Below are positions 47,461-56,712 of a stretch of 64,000 nt of DNA, piece after piece. The notes under the pieces are model-generated. The model worked only from the letters and a program-made list of their open reading frames with translations, had not been told where the DNA came from and searched no databases. The DNA comes from Kangiella koreensis DSM 16069 (GTDB lineage: Bacteria > Pseudomonadota > Gammaproteobacteria > Enterobacterales > Kangiellaceae). The translations under genes were made by a program, and so were the position numbers. Where the stretch lies: contig NC_013166.1 in NCBI RefSeq assembly GCF_000024085.1, forward strand, positions 1,798,001 to 1,862,000. The letters are read 5' to 3'. Every line of letters begins with the position of its first letter. Positions within the stretch are counted from its first letter, which is position 1.

Positions 47461-47916
47461 TTAGGATGAAATACTTTGGCTTTCGTAATAGTCGGATGAA
47501 GATTGAATCCACTCATTAAGCGAATTCATTGTCTTCTCAAAGAGTTCTTTGTCCCTGGTAGCACATTCCCATATGACCGCAATGCGCCAACCCTCTAGTT
47601 GAAGCTTAAAATTAACTTTTCTATCTCGCTCCACATTTTTACTAAGCTTCGGCCACCAGTATTCTCTTCGTGTCTTAGGCATTGAAGCATATTTACATCC
47701 ACTGTGCCTATGCCAAAAACAACCGTGAACAAATATAGCTACACCTTGTTTTCTAAGAACTATGTCTGGCTTGGTACCTTTAACCTTATCTTTAAGAATG
47801 TACCTGTAACCTAGATGATATATTGCCTTTCTAACTTTTATCTCCGGTTTAGTATCAAATGATCTGATCCTAGACATCATTTCGGAGCGACTAAGCTTTC
47901 CGGACTTTGAACTCAT
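47461..47916 (-). CDS. vsr: Very short patch repair endonuclease Vsr
   Basis: Vsr nicks T:G mismatches created by deamination of 5-methylcytosine. The 151-residue protein has E25 (KPEIKVRK), the metal Asp D51 (TKPDIVL), and FVHGCFWHRHSGCKY with H64 and zinc ligands, and the NVERDR and IWECA blocks. Positions agree with E. coli Vsr. Such genes travel with m5C methyltransferases, and one lies about 6 kb away in the same island. A 30-residue ORF overlaps its start by four bases. Confidence 0.94.
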   Translation of the reverse strand: MSSKSGKLSRSEMMSRIRSFDTKPEIKVRKAIYHLGYRYILKDKVKGTKPDIVLRKQGVAIFVHGCFWHRHSGCKYASMPKTRREYWWPKLSKNVERDRKVNFKLQLEGWRIAVIWECATRDKELFEKTMNSLNEWIQSSSDYYESQSISS

Positions 47917-48005
47917 GCTTTACCTTGAGTGATTATCAAATATAAATACACTACTCCTATTGCATAAATTGAACAAATAGCAACCAGCCAATAAGGTCTA
48001 AACAT
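47913..48005 (-). CDS. Small ORF with one membrane helix, coupled to vsr
   Basis: The 30-residue ORF (MFRPYWLVAICSIYAIGVVY and a short tail ending TQGKA) is nearly all one hydrophobic helix. Its TGA overlaps the vsr ATG as ATGA, typical of translational coupling. AGAGG abuts the ATG directly, closer than ideal. It could be a real small membrane protein or a leader ORF for vsr; evidence is limited to the sequence arrangement. Confidence 0.35.
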   Translation of the reverse strand: MFRPYWLVAICSIYAIGVVYLYLIITQGKA

Positions 48006-48123
48006 CCTCTGATCTAATTACATATTCCTAAATATTCTCTTTGTACAAAATGAAGGTTAGGATAGACTTAAGTATATTAATTGTTTAAATATCCTTACAT
48101 TTTAGTAATCAGACTATATTGGA

Positions 48124-49272
48124 TTGAAAGTTATGTTTTATAATAATCAAGAAAATGAACTAAAAGAGAAGTATAAAAACTTATTAATTGCACTTGGCTC
48201 GCTATCAAAGTTATATTCTTCCAGCATAAAGCCATACCTTCATTACAGAGGACATGAAGGGGTATTCAATTATTCTTTCAAAGCCGTAGATCACTCCAGA
48301 AGTGATATATCCTTCGATTCGTCAAAAAACTCAATTGCGCTTGGACTAAAAACCTTTCTACACAATAATGGAAGTACTTTCCAGAAAATTGCTGAGTTTA
48401 ATACAGTAGATAGTCAAATCAGACAATTTGGTAGCAACCATAAAAAGCTAATCAAATATATATCTGAACAAAGAAACAAACGACTAGAACAGTCACTTGC
48501 CATCACGGGCTGTGAGCACATGCTTTATCACTTGCTAACTAGGAGTGATAATGAAATGCACGTCTCTGAGGTTGAAATGACTCCAATAACCTTGAAGAAA
48601 ATAAAGGGGGTAATTAAGAAAAACAATATTATCCATTTTAGAGATAATTTTTATGAGTATAAATTTTCTCTTTCAAAAAATACTCTTTTCAAAAAATTTG
48701 ATCTTAGTAATCAAATTGTAGACTCTTTTGAAGTGCGCATAATTGATAACCCTTACGACGTATTAAATGATCTTATCCAACAAGATATATCAACAGATGA
48801 AAGTCTAAACGGAGAATTTATTATATTACCTTTATATAATGCTAGAAATGAGGAAGTGTCAAAGGGTACAGGACTTAATAAATGGAACGCTGCGGGACGA
48901 AAAAGACATAAAGATGAAGTCTCTATATCAATACCAAGATGGATACATACAACCTTCCCCGATTTCTTTTCATATAACCCAAACAATAATCAGCCATTCA
49001 ATTTAAAACTACCCAACGGCCTGATATTACCTGCGAAGGTTTGTGAGCAAGGAGGGAAAGCCTTGCAATCTAATCCAAACAGAGCTTTGGGGAACTGGTT
49101 ATTAAGAGATGTTTTAAAAGTTCCTGCAGGAAAGCTGGTAACACTGAAAATGTTAAGAGAAGCTAATATTGACTCTGTAATGTTAACCAAGGTAGATAAG
49201 GACTCTCATCAATACGAGATTGATTTTTTAAAATGTGGTTCCTATCAAGAGTTTTATGATAATAACCAATAA
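48124..49272 (+). CDS. Putative restriction endonuclease-like protein with C-terminal B3-type DNA-binding domain
   Basis: The 382-residue basic protein has an N-terminal half I do not recognise, with no HKD phospholipase-type motif. The C-terminal part, about 225-375, reads LPLYNARNEEV, LNKWNAAGRKRHKDEVSISI, IPRWIHTTFPDFF, then LGNWLLRDVLKVPAGKLVT and SVMLTKVDKDSHQYEIDF. This is the pattern of the B3-like domain of NgoFVII/BfiI-type restriction enzymes. Placement in a methyltransferase/McrBC-like island supports a restriction role, but the catalytic centre is not identified. It starts at TTG, or ATG three codons later. Confidence 0.6.
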   Translation: MKVMFYNNQENELKEKYKNLLIALGSLSKLYSSSIKPYLHYRGHEGVFNYSFKAVDHSRSDISFDSSKNSIALGLKTFLHNNGSTFQKIAEFNTVDSQIRQFGSNHKKLIKYISEQRNKRLEQSLAITGCEHMLYHLLTRSDNEMHVSEVEMTPITLKKIKGVIKKNNIIHFRDNFYEYKFSLSKNTLFKKFDLSNQIVDSFEVRIIDNPYDVLNDLIQQDISTDESLNGEFIILPLYNARNEEVSKGTGLNKWNAAGRKRHKDEVSISIPRWIHTTFPDFFSYNPNNNQPFNLKLPNGLILPAKVCEQGGKALQSNPNRALGNWLLRDVLKVPAGKLVTLKMLREANIDSVMLTKVDKDSHQYEIDFLKCGSYQEFYDNNQ

Positions 49273-49478
49273 ATGAACTTAGATTAAGTTCCATTATAAC
49301 TTAAGAAAATATTATTTAAACTTAACAAAATTGTATAACTCGTAATTGTAGATATAAGAAGTTGAACCACTAATTTCTTTATCTAAAACAACCTTTAACT
49401 TAGTTTGGACTCAATGACAGCTTAAATCACTTCTAAAAAGGAGCTTTGCCTTATAATCATAGTAAAATTAATTTTTGC

Positions 49479-51851
49479 TTACGTTCGTATTATTTCTGTA
49501 TATATATTTGGCAAGTAGCTAAAGTGGCGATTCTGATAAATCGCATCCAGCCTAGTTAGCTTCATAGCAGATCTAAACTGCCTGGTAGGCATACCCTGCA
49601 CTTCTTCTGAAAGTGTTAGGCACTCCCCTAGCTCAAATAAATAATATAACTTTTCGCTATTTGATGCTTTTCCTGCTTGCTCTTTGGTGATATCACAACG
49701 CTGTTTTATATCGACGCTCCTAACTTTCCACACTCTTTTTATTGTGCGTGTACTTTGCCCAGGACTAATAGTACCAATAGCTAAATAAGCAACTTCTTTA
49801 ACCACATGGTTTCCCAACTGCCCTTCGAATACATTTTTGGGAATGTGGTACCAACGAGCAGTACCATCTTCATATTGTTGCTTGTACTCTTTGGAGCGGC
49901 CGGGCCCTAAAGCTAGGGTTAGAACTAAGTCAGGATATAGCACCTGCTTCATTCCATAACTTGGTATTCGCATTGAATCTTGAACATATAAAGTATCGGA
50001 GTGCTGGTAAGCATCATAGTCCATCGGCTTGCCAATTTGATTAATTAGGAACTCAGCGAGCCATTTTGAACCATCACCGTTTGCTGAGGGCAATAGCGGA
50101 AAGGCACCAATACCAATTTCTTTTATGGCTTCTTTGTACGGGTTTTCAGTTTGACCGTTAGCAACGCACCCTGGATAGAGTGCAAACGCGCCACAAACTG
50201 GGCGACTCTTTTGTGCTGAATTATCTTTGTTAATATGTATTAACGCATCCCGATAACGATGCATCTGGTTGATGGCATCTTCTGGCACTAACTGATCAGC
50301 AAAAGCATCTTCATCATAATCAACCAATCCATCATCACTTTCTCTATCAGGTTTAATACGATACTTCGCATCAAACAGCCAAATAAACTGACGCCCATCA
50401 GGAAACGTTACTTCCAACAAAATATCCGGCTTTTGCGGAACCTGCCAAGTTCTGATTGGCTTTGTATTTACTTTAAAGACTGGCTCATGAGCCAATCTAA
50501 CTTCGATGCTATCATCACGCACAAACTCAAAAGCTCCACCAAGCCCATCCTTTAAATCATATTCAAAGTCTTTAAGCTGTAATTGAGCTTTACGCTTTGC
50601 AGATTCTTCAAAACCTAACTCATCAACTAATATTCGTCTTAACTCCAGAAAGCACCAGACTTCGTATATTTCAGCAACGGACTTAATCGAAACTGATGAC
50701 TGCCCTGCAAATGCATCGAGATAAAACTTAAGCTCCTGCCACACGCGATAGACAGTGCTGTAGCCAGTTTTTTGTTGTAATACCAAAGACTCTTTAGTCA
50801 AACCTGAAAAGTCGTCAACATCACTTAAAAAAGACTGACTTTGAATTTTTTTTAGGGGCAAGCTCCATGCTTTTAATGTTTCTAGAAAAGCATCCGATAT
50901 AACCGGCTGATCGCTTTTTAAGTTATTCAAAGTTAACTTAGAGTAGAAATCATCTAATCGATTCTTGGTAGTTTTAACCACCATCTTAATGAAACGGTTT
51001 TCTGGCGTATCAACAGAAAGCTGCTTCCTGTTTTGTTGATACCGCTTTTGGTACAAACCTTGCGCATGGTCTTGCTTAATCTGCTCAACAATCTTGTGGC
51101 TTAGTCTACCCTTAAGCCTATCAGCCTTAACCTTATGAGAAATCGTCTGTAATCGACTATGAGGTACATTAGTGATGACTTTTAGGCCAGCCATCATTTT
51201 TTCACGTAGCTCTTCAAAGTACGCCAGCCATAGCAGTGGAAAATACCCTCGACCTTCTCCCTTGCTTACATTCTGCTGTGTCTTATTGGCCAAACTGAAA
51301 CGCCACAGAGGATAATTACTATCGATTGCACGATACATCCCTTCAAGGTCGGTATGTAGATCCATTTTTACGGGAAGCACTTCAAATGAAACTGTTTGCT
51401 TATATGACTGACCATTTACCTCATAGCAAAAAGGTAGTCCAAAACAGCCAAGATCATTCCCTGTATTGATTGTTCCGGTAAGGACATGGATATTATTGCG
51501 GTTTGAAAATCTAAAGGAGTTATTAATGGCTTTAAGTTTATGGATTAACTTAGCCTGATCAACCTTATTCTTAAAAACCCACTCAAATTGATACTGGCAA
51601 TTTTCAAAAAATAATGCTTGAGGAAGAGGAATGGAATTTAAGCTTTCATCGTCATTAATATTTAAGTCGTTATCAATTACTGACAGGCTCTTAACCTGGA
51701 CAGATTGCTCTAGTTTTAAGGTAGATGTAGGAATAACGTCCATTCCACGACGGGCCAGAGTATTATTTAAGGCTCTTTGCCGCCTAATGATATCACTACA
51801 CCAAACGGTCAGTTCCCAGTCCTTCGTTTCTAGCCTAATTAAATCTGGCAT
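49479..51851 (-). CDS. DUF2357/PD-(D/E)XK nuclease, McrC-like subunit
   Basis: The 790-residue protein is the likely cleavage partner of the McrB-like motor. The N-terminal two thirds is DUF2357-like. At about 470-497 it has the PD-(D/E)XK core: DILLEVTFPDG, then FDAKYRIK, supplying the acidic and Lys residues. A C-terminal region of about 200 residues contains further conserved patches (GRSKEYKQQYEDGTARWYHI). It follows the ATPase gene by 19 bases, the usual pairing. Family knowledge places this architecture among McrC relatives (PDDEXK_7). Confidence 0.85.
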   Translation of the reverse strand: MPDLIRLETKDWELTVWCSDIIRRQRALNNTLARRGMDVIPTSTLKLEQSVQVKSLSVIDNDLNINDDESLNSIPLPQALFFENCQYQFEWVFKNKVDQAKLIHKLKAINNSFRFSNRNNIHVLTGTINTGNDLGCFGLPFCYEVNGQSYKQTVSFEVLPVKMDLHTDLEGMYRAIDSNYPLWRFSLANKTQQNVSKGEGRGYFPLLWLAYFEELREKMMAGLKVITNVPHSRLQTISHKVKADRLKGRLSHKIVEQIKQDHAQGLYQKRYQQNRKQLSVDTPENRFIKMVVKTTKNRLDDFYSKLTLNNLKSDQPVISDAFLETLKAWSLPLKKIQSQSFLSDVDDFSGLTKESLVLQQKTGYSTVYRVWQELKFYLDAFAGQSSVSIKSVAEIYEVWCFLELRRILVDELGFEESAKRKAQLQLKDFEYDLKDGLGGAFEFVRDDSIEVRLAHEPVFKVNTKPIRTWQVPQKPDILLEVTFPDGRQFIWLFDAKYRIKPDRESDDGLVDYDEDAFADQLVPEDAINQMHRYRDALIHINKDNSAQKSRPVCGAFALYPGCVANGQTENPYKEAIKEIGIGAFPLLPSANGDGSKWLAEFLINQIGKPMDYDAYQHSDTLYVQDSMRIPSYGMKQVLYPDLVLTLALGPGRSKEYKQQYEDGTARWYHIPKNVFEGQLGNHVVKEVAYLAIGTISPGQSTRTIKRVWKVRSVDIKQRCDITKEQAGKASNSEKLYYLFELGECLTLSEEVQGMPTRQFRSAMKLTRLDAIYQNRHFSYLPNIYTEIIRT

Positions 51852-51870
51852 GAATGATAACGCCCTGAAC

Positions 51871-54126
51871 TTATGGCCAGAAACTTGTAAATGTATCTCT
51901 TTCTAACCTAGCCTGCATCCAATCAAGTTTGGCTTTACTTCGACATGGAATCCGAATCACCTTGTCATCACCCTCAGTTTTCTCTCTATACAAATCAGGG
52001 CGTGCATTTTGTGAATCCTTTTCCTCATCCCAGATTAGACCAAGCATATCCTTATCAGCTAGGCACTGACTCAAAACCTGCAACAAAGACTTACCATCTT
52101 CTTTTGATGATAACTTGTCTACGTCGCCTTCTATTCGAGGCAACAATTTACACATTACAAAGTCGTCCCAAACCGCCAACAACTCCCGATCTGTTTTGGG
52201 GCTGTTTGCAATAACGCTCAGCAAAATCTCATTCAGTGCACGATAGGCAAGCTTAAAAGGAGTCCCGTCAAGCTTTTCATTGATAGCTTCCATAAACTTG
52301 ATAGTTCGTTGCCCATCAGGGTCACAAGTATTTGCCAGTGAATCTCTATCAGCATGAGACCAGATTGGGTAGGTCAAAGCCTTTGGGGAACTAGCCTGCT
52401 CAAAGAACTCTGAAAAAATATTGGGGAAAAATTCACCAAAATCGAAGCTCAAGGCGCGGTCAATCACCTTTCGCGAGAAACCATGCGTGGTTTCATCCAT
52501 GTTGACAGTACCGGCAACGATAAGATTAAACGGTATTCCAATGCCATATTTAGAAAAAAGGTCCCAGGCATCATCATAGTCAGTTTTTTCAAAACCAAGC
52601 GTCTTACGCAAAGTTACCTGATCCTTAATCTGGTTTATAGTTGAAGACTTCAAAAGAGAATCGCTAGAATAAGTAAAGGCTATATCCTCCCACCCCCACT
52701 TAATAGTTTCCAAGACGGAAAGATAGTCTGCAAAGTACTGCTCTACAGGTGCAAGGTTCATTTCATCTAAACAAAGCCAAAAAGGAGATATGTCTTTTAG
52801 TTCGTCATGCTCTCCCGCAACAACTAAGGTGTCACCATGACCATCAATAAACTCTACTTTTAATTCTAAACCAGCATCCAAGATTACTCGCCAAGCTTTT
52901 GCAATAAACTTTAAAACATCCGTCGTTATATATTCTGCTTTTCCATTTAAACGGGATATATAGCCAAGGAGATCACTTGGTTCATGCCAATCAGGTCGAA
53001 CTGAGGTAAGGCAATAGCTATCTTTTAATGAACCAGTTGCCTTAGCCTGCTCACGAACAAATCGAGTTTTTCCAGTGCCTGATATGCCGGCAAGGAGAAG
53101 AAAAGGTTTAAAAACAAATGATTTGGGTAATTGTTTAGAATTTAAATAGTTAGGAGATGATTTAGCTTTAGTTTTGTTCAGGATTGTCCCTAGTAGTTTG
53201 CTAGTTCCTAAACTTGTAATATCTGGATTATCTCTTTTAAACCTTTCAATTCCCTTTGCGAGACAACCGGTCCAGTTTAAATCTTTAAATAACTCAATAG
53301 AATTACCCATCAAAGAATTTTGAGCTAAGTACTCAACAAAACCCAAACCTAAGGTTTCATCTAACTCATATAGACCAGCTTGATTAGGCACCCCTTTGGT
53401 AATGCAACCTATGTTATCCATAAACTGAGGAAAAAAATACAAGTCCATTTTTGTTATAACACTTTTTAAAGGGTAGCACTTTAAAGTAATATTTTTTTTT
53501 GCAACATTCGTATTTAACAATTTTCCAATTGCATACCATCCATTTGTAAATTCTTTATATTCTTCACCAAATTTATTAAAGTATTTTTTTTTCTTACCTG
53601 CATCACCCCCCATGTGAATAAAGACTAAGTCACCTTCTTTTGCATCCTCTAAATTTGTTGGGATATTATTTAGCTCTGCCTCTATATTTTTCCCTTTAAT
53701 AAATGAGTCCATTAAATCTGCAAACTTGGAACCATCTTCAACTGTTGGGCAACTAAGCTTTACATAATAGTACTTCAACATACTTTCACCATTGTTAAGC
53801 TTAAAATTTTCTTTAAACCACTGCAGTAAACTATTTTTTTGATCAGCATAAAGATCGTTACAAACATAATAAACTGCTCCCTCAAACTCTACATTTATAG
53901 TATTTAGAATATAGTATCTTGGTCGACTTGTACCAGCATTTCTTTGAGTTAGGTCGTCTACATCAGGAAGAACCTTTGTAAGCAAGGAATAGTTTAACCC
54001 AAACAAACGACTACACTCTTGCTTACTAGTCAGGATAGATATATGACTACTTTTCCATAAGCCCCTTTCATTTATTATCGAAAGTATATTTCTTACTAAT
54101 TCACCGACTTGTAATTCTGAGTTCAA
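51871..54126 (-). CDS. McrB-like AAA+ ATPase/GTPase with EVE-like N-terminal region
   Basis: The 751-residue motor has the McrB signature set. Walker A is GISGTGKTR at about 347-355, Walker B is LCLDEMNLAP at 451-460, and the sensor-region motif AGTVNMDETTHGF is at 538-550 followed by SRKVIDRA. The N-terminal region, about 160-220, reads EGDLVFIHMGGDAG and NGWYAIGKLL, resembling an EVE/PUA-like modified-base reader, an inference. It starts 1 base after the methyltransferase stop. The nuclease gene follows. The set resembles LlaJI/BsuMI-type systems, where a McrB-like motor works with a nuclease and m5C methyltransferases. Confidence 0.85.
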   Translation of the reverse strand: MNSELQVGELVRNILSIINERGLWKSSHISILTSKQECSRLFGLNYSLLTKVLPDVDDLTQRNAGTSRPRYYILNTINVEFEGAVYYVCNDLYADQKNSLLQWFKENFKLNNGESMLKYYYVKLSCPTVEDGSKFADLMDSFIKGKNIEAELNNIPTNLEDAKEGDLVFIHMGGDAGKKKKYFNKFGEEYKEFTNGWYAIGKLLNTNVAKKNITLKCYPLKSVITKMDLYFFPQFMDNIGCITKGVPNQAGLYELDETLGLGFVEYLAQNSLMGNSIELFKDLNWTGCLAKGIERFKRDNPDITSLGTSKLLGTILNKTKAKSSPNYLNSKQLPKSFVFKPFLLLAGISGTGKTRFVREQAKATGSLKDSYCLTSVRPDWHEPSDLLGYISRLNGKAEYITTDVLKFIAKAWRVILDAGLELKVEFIDGHGDTLVVAGEHDELKDISPFWLCLDEMNLAPVEQYFADYLSVLETIKWGWEDIAFTYSSDSLLKSSTINQIKDQVTLRKTLGFEKTDYDDAWDLFSKYGIGIPFNLIVAGTVNMDETTHGFSRKVIDRALSFDFGEFFPNIFSEFFEQASSPKALTYPIWSHADRDSLANTCDPDGQRTIKFMEAINEKLDGTPFKLAYRALNEILLSVIANSPKTDRELLAVWDDFVMCKLLPRIEGDVDKLSSKEDGKSLLQVLSQCLADKDMLGLIWDEEKDSQNARPDLYREKTEGDDKVIRIPCRSKAKLDWMQARLERDTFTSFWP

Positions 54127-54127
54127 A

Positions 54128-55399
54128 TCACTTCCTTATTTTATTCATCACTCTAAGCATTTCATTTGCCAACCGTTCTATCACCGGGACTGTTACAGAG
54201 TTTCCAAACTGTTTGTAAAGGTGGCTATTCGCTATATGAGGGAGCTTAAAATCTTCGGGAAAACCTTGTATTCTGGAACACTCTTTCGGTGTCAATTTTC
54301 TTATTCGACCATTATCGTCAAGAATTAATGGAACATTATGACCACCGGTTCCCATATTAGCAGTCAAAGTAGGACATACATTATTCTTATTTTCCCTAAC
54401 GTAAACCCTTCTCCATTGATAAACGGTATCTTTTCTTGTCATTTGCTCTTTTAATTGTTTATAACATGCAAACCTTTCATAAAAGTAATGCTCACTTACT
54501 TGCTTATCCAACAAGTCCCTAACTGACTTACTTAGTCGTATTGGCTCAGGCCAACTGAACTCTGAAGTCCTTGTCGCCCCCTTATTATTCTGCCAATTAG
54601 CTTCATCCTTAAAGCCAATGATATAAATTCTCTCCCTGTTTTGAGGCACATCACCAAAATCCATCGAGTTCAGTACATTAGATATAACTGAATAACCTGA
54701 TTCGTGCAGATACTCAACTATTACCTTGAAAGTATTTCCTCCATCATGACCCTGTAGATTTTTTACATTTTCAAGTAAAAAAGCTTCCGGTTTCTTTGTT
54801 TTTATAATGTCATGAATTTTGAAAAATAAATTACCACGACCTTTTTTGTCTGAAAAGCCTTCTCTATAACCTGCTACCGAGAAGGCCTGGCATGGAAATC
54901 CCCCTAATAAAATATCATGTTTGGGTATATTTTCTGATGGTACAGTCGTTATATCCCCAAAAGGGTGTTCACCAAAATTTTCTTTATATGTATTCTGAGC
55001 TGCCTTCTCAAACTCTGAAGAAAATACACAAGCCCCCCCATATTTTTGAAAACCGAGCCTTATTCCACCGATGCCAGCAAATAAATCTATAAAGGTGAAA
55101 TTTGGTTTGCTCTGGGGTTTTAAGGACAGATTCTCAAAAGCAATGTTATAAAACAGGTCACTACTTTCAAAGTAATTTGCATTTTCGAGGATTTTACAAA
55201 CTAAGTTCTTTACGCTCTGAGGCTTATAGTTAGAGTTATCGCAATAGAAATCAGTATTAGTAGCAAGTGCATGTATCCACTGATCTACTACTGCCTCAGC
55301 ATCAGAGCCTTCCGGAGTGTGCCTTTCTGCTTCCTTTAGAAGCAACCCTTTGATTTCTATTAGTATATTTTTAACTGCGACATTCATTGTTGTATTCAA
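54128..55399 (-). CDS. DNA (cytosine-5) methyltransferase
   Basis: The 423-residue enzyme methylates cytosine at C5 in a specific sequence. Motif I is FIDLFAGIGGIRLGF (103-117), motif IV GGFPCQAFSVAG has catalytic C170, motif VI is ENVKNL (210-215), motif VIII is QNRERIYIIGF near 255, and motif X is QFGNSVTVPVIERLA at the end. The target-recognition region contains YQWRRVYVRE and TANMGTGGHNVPL; the recognised site cannot be read from it. An extra 95 residues precede motif I. It is the first gene of the defence operon. Confidence 0.95.
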   Translation of the reverse strand: MNTTMNVAVKNILIEIKGLLLKEAERHTPEGSDAEAVVDQWIHALATNTDFYCDNSNYKPQSVKNLVCKILENANYFESSDLFYNIAFENLSLKPQSKPNFTFIDLFAGIGGIRLGFQKYGGACVFSSEFEKAAQNTYKENFGEHPFGDITTVPSENIPKHDILLGGFPCQAFSVAGYREGFSDKKGRGNLFFKIHDIIKTKKPEAFLLENVKNLQGHDGGNTFKVIVEYLHESGYSVISNVLNSMDFGDVPQNRERIYIIGFKDEANWQNNKGATRTSEFSWPEPIRLSKSVRDLLDKQVSEHYFYERFACYKQLKEQMTRKDTVYQWRRVYVRENKNNVCPTLTANMGTGGHNVPLILDDNGRIRKLTPKECSRIQGFPEDFKLPHIANSHLYKQFGNSVTVPVIERLANEMLRVMNKIRK

Positions 55400-55610
55400 T
55401 ATAGTTGAAAAGGTTAACCTCTAGTAAGGCAAGTCTATCAACTTCATGACGAGATAGAAAGTTGCCTGTAGCTTAAGTATATATTGAGTTTATCGTTCTT
55501 GGCGAAAACTCTGATAATAAGCATTCTACTGAGCTACGCGACATAATTTGTCTTTAAAGCTTATTTACAAAAACTAATTTGGAAGAAGTAGGTAGATATA
55601 TTCCAGGCAT

Positions 55611-55638
55611 AAAAAAAGACGCTAGTTAGCGTCTTTTT
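55611..55638. terminator. Terminator after tRNA-Ser
   Basis: Near-perfect arms AAAAAGACGCTA / TAGCGTCTTTTT have a two-base loop and T-runs on both strands. It ends the tRNA transcript on the minus strand and marks the edge of the defence island. Confidence 0.88.
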
Positions 55639-55644
55639 AAGATA

Positions 55645-55735
55645 TGGCGGAGAGGGTGGGATTTGAACCCACGGTGGGCTACAAACCCACGCCGGTTTTC
55701 AAGACCGGTACATTCAGCCGCTCTGTCACCTCTCC
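55645..55735 (-). tRNA. tRNA-Ser (UGA)
   Basis: The 91-base gene has a long variable arm (GTGGGTTTGTAGCCCAC) as expected of class II tRNAs. The acceptor stem is GGAGAGG / CCTCTCC, the T-loop is GGTTCAAATC, CCA is encoded, and the anticodon loop CTTGAAA gives anticodon TGA, reading UCN codons. Confidence 0.95.
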
Positions 55736-55877
55736 GAATTGCGCGAAATAATACCGTATGAGGTTTCCTTATGGAAGCCTTTTTAGCAAAAAAATCGCTG
55801 TTTTTTCTGTTATTTTTCATAACCGGTTAGTTTTGATTACTATTTAATCTAAACTATCTCTATATTTGGTTATGAAT

Positions 55878-55954
55878 TGGTCGGAGCGAGAGGATTTGAA
55901 CCTCCGACCCCTTGCACCCCATGCAAGTGCGCTACCAAGCTGCGCCACGCTCCG
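55878..55954 (-). tRNA. tRNA-Pro (GGG)
   Basis: The 77-base gene has acceptor CGGAGCG / CGCTCCG, anticodon stem CTTGC / GCAAG with loop ATGGGGT (anticodon GGG), T-loop GGTTCAAATCC and encoded CCA. It lies about 140 bases before tRNA-Ser on the same strand. Confidence 0.95.
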
Positions 55955-55974
55955 ACTAGCATTTTCATTTGGCA

Positions 55975-56008
55975 ATAAAAAATGCGGTGCCAATAGTACC
56001 GCATTTTC
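55975..56008 (-). terminator. Terminator of the pheT-ihfA-merR end
   Basis: On the minus strand the arms AAAATGCGGT / ACCGCATTTT are followed by a T-rich tract, just after the MerR gene and ahead of tRNA-Pro. Confidence 0.8.
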
Positions 56009-56050
56009 CTGATATTGCAATGATTTGTTGTTGCTTATTCTCAGCTGGGG

Positions 56051-56401
56051 TTAGGCGGCTAAGAATTGTTTGAGTTTTTCGAGTTCTTCGATTAACTCAT
56101 CGATTTGCGCTTTGTTGACTGGAGCTTCTTCGCCGTTGCTTTCGCTCAGGCATTGTCTTGCTCCGCCTATCGTGTAGCCGTGTTCATACAGTAGCGAACG
56201 TATTTGACGTACGATAAGCACGTCGTCGCGTTGGTAGTAGCGACGGTTACCACGACGCACCGGATCAAGTTGGTCGAACTCTTGTTCCCAGTATCTTAGG
56301 ACATGTGGTTTTACTGCGCAAAGGTCGCTGACTTCCCCAATAGTAAAGTAGCGTTTGCCGGGAATAGCCGGCAATTCGTTATTGTTGCTCGGTTCCAACA
56401 T
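56051..56401 (-). CDS. MerR-family regulator encoded after ihfA
   Basis: The 116-residue protein has an N-terminal MerR winged helix ([25 protein letters not shown] at about 18-42 with [13 protein letters not shown] following) and a short coiled-coil dimerisation helix. No effector cysteines are seen, so it is not a metal sensor of the CueR kind. It is the MerR-like gene always found after ihfA in gammaproteobacteria; its role is unknown. Its first 23 bases overlap the ihfA 3' end, suggesting coupling. Confidence 0.9.
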   Translation of the reverse strand: MLEPSNNNELPAIPGKRYFTIGEVSDLCAVKPHVLRYWEQEFDQLDPVRRGNRRYYQRDDVLIVRQIRSLLYEHGYTIGGARQCLSESNGEEAPVNKAQIDELIEELEKLKQFLAA

Positions 56402-56681
56402 AGTCGGCGACTTTTCCTCTTAATTTTTGTCCAGGCTTGAAGGTCACTACGCGTCGCGCGCTGATTGGAACTTCTTCTCCGGTTTTAGGGTTACGTCCAG
56501 GCCGTTGTGCCTTGTCCCTGAGTTCAAAGTTTCCGAAGCCGGAAAGTTTGACGTTATATCCATCTTCCAGGGCATCACGGATCTGCTCGAAAAACGCTTC
56601 TACGATTTCTTTAGACTCACGTTTGTTGAGCCCTAGCTCTTCATACAAACGTTCTGCCATATCAGCTTTGGTCAGTGCCAT
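56379..56681 (-). CDS. ihfA: Integration host factor alpha subunit
   Basis: IhfA pairs with IhfB to bend DNA at specific sites. The 100-residue DNABII protein begins [20 protein letters not shown] and has the arm sequence [26 protein letters not shown] with the conserved GRNPKTG at about 62-68, typical of IHF rather than HU. It lies 31 bases after pheT. In E. coli this operon carries IhfA as the last housekeeping gene. Confidence 0.97.
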   Translation of the reverse strand: MALTKADMAERLYEELGLNKRESKEIVEAFFEQIRDALEDGYNVKLSGFGNFELRDKAQRPGRNPKTGEEVPISARRVVTFKPGQKLRGKVADYVGTEQQ

Positions 56682-56712
56682 AATATATCCCCTTTGATTC
56701 CAGTCGAAGCCG

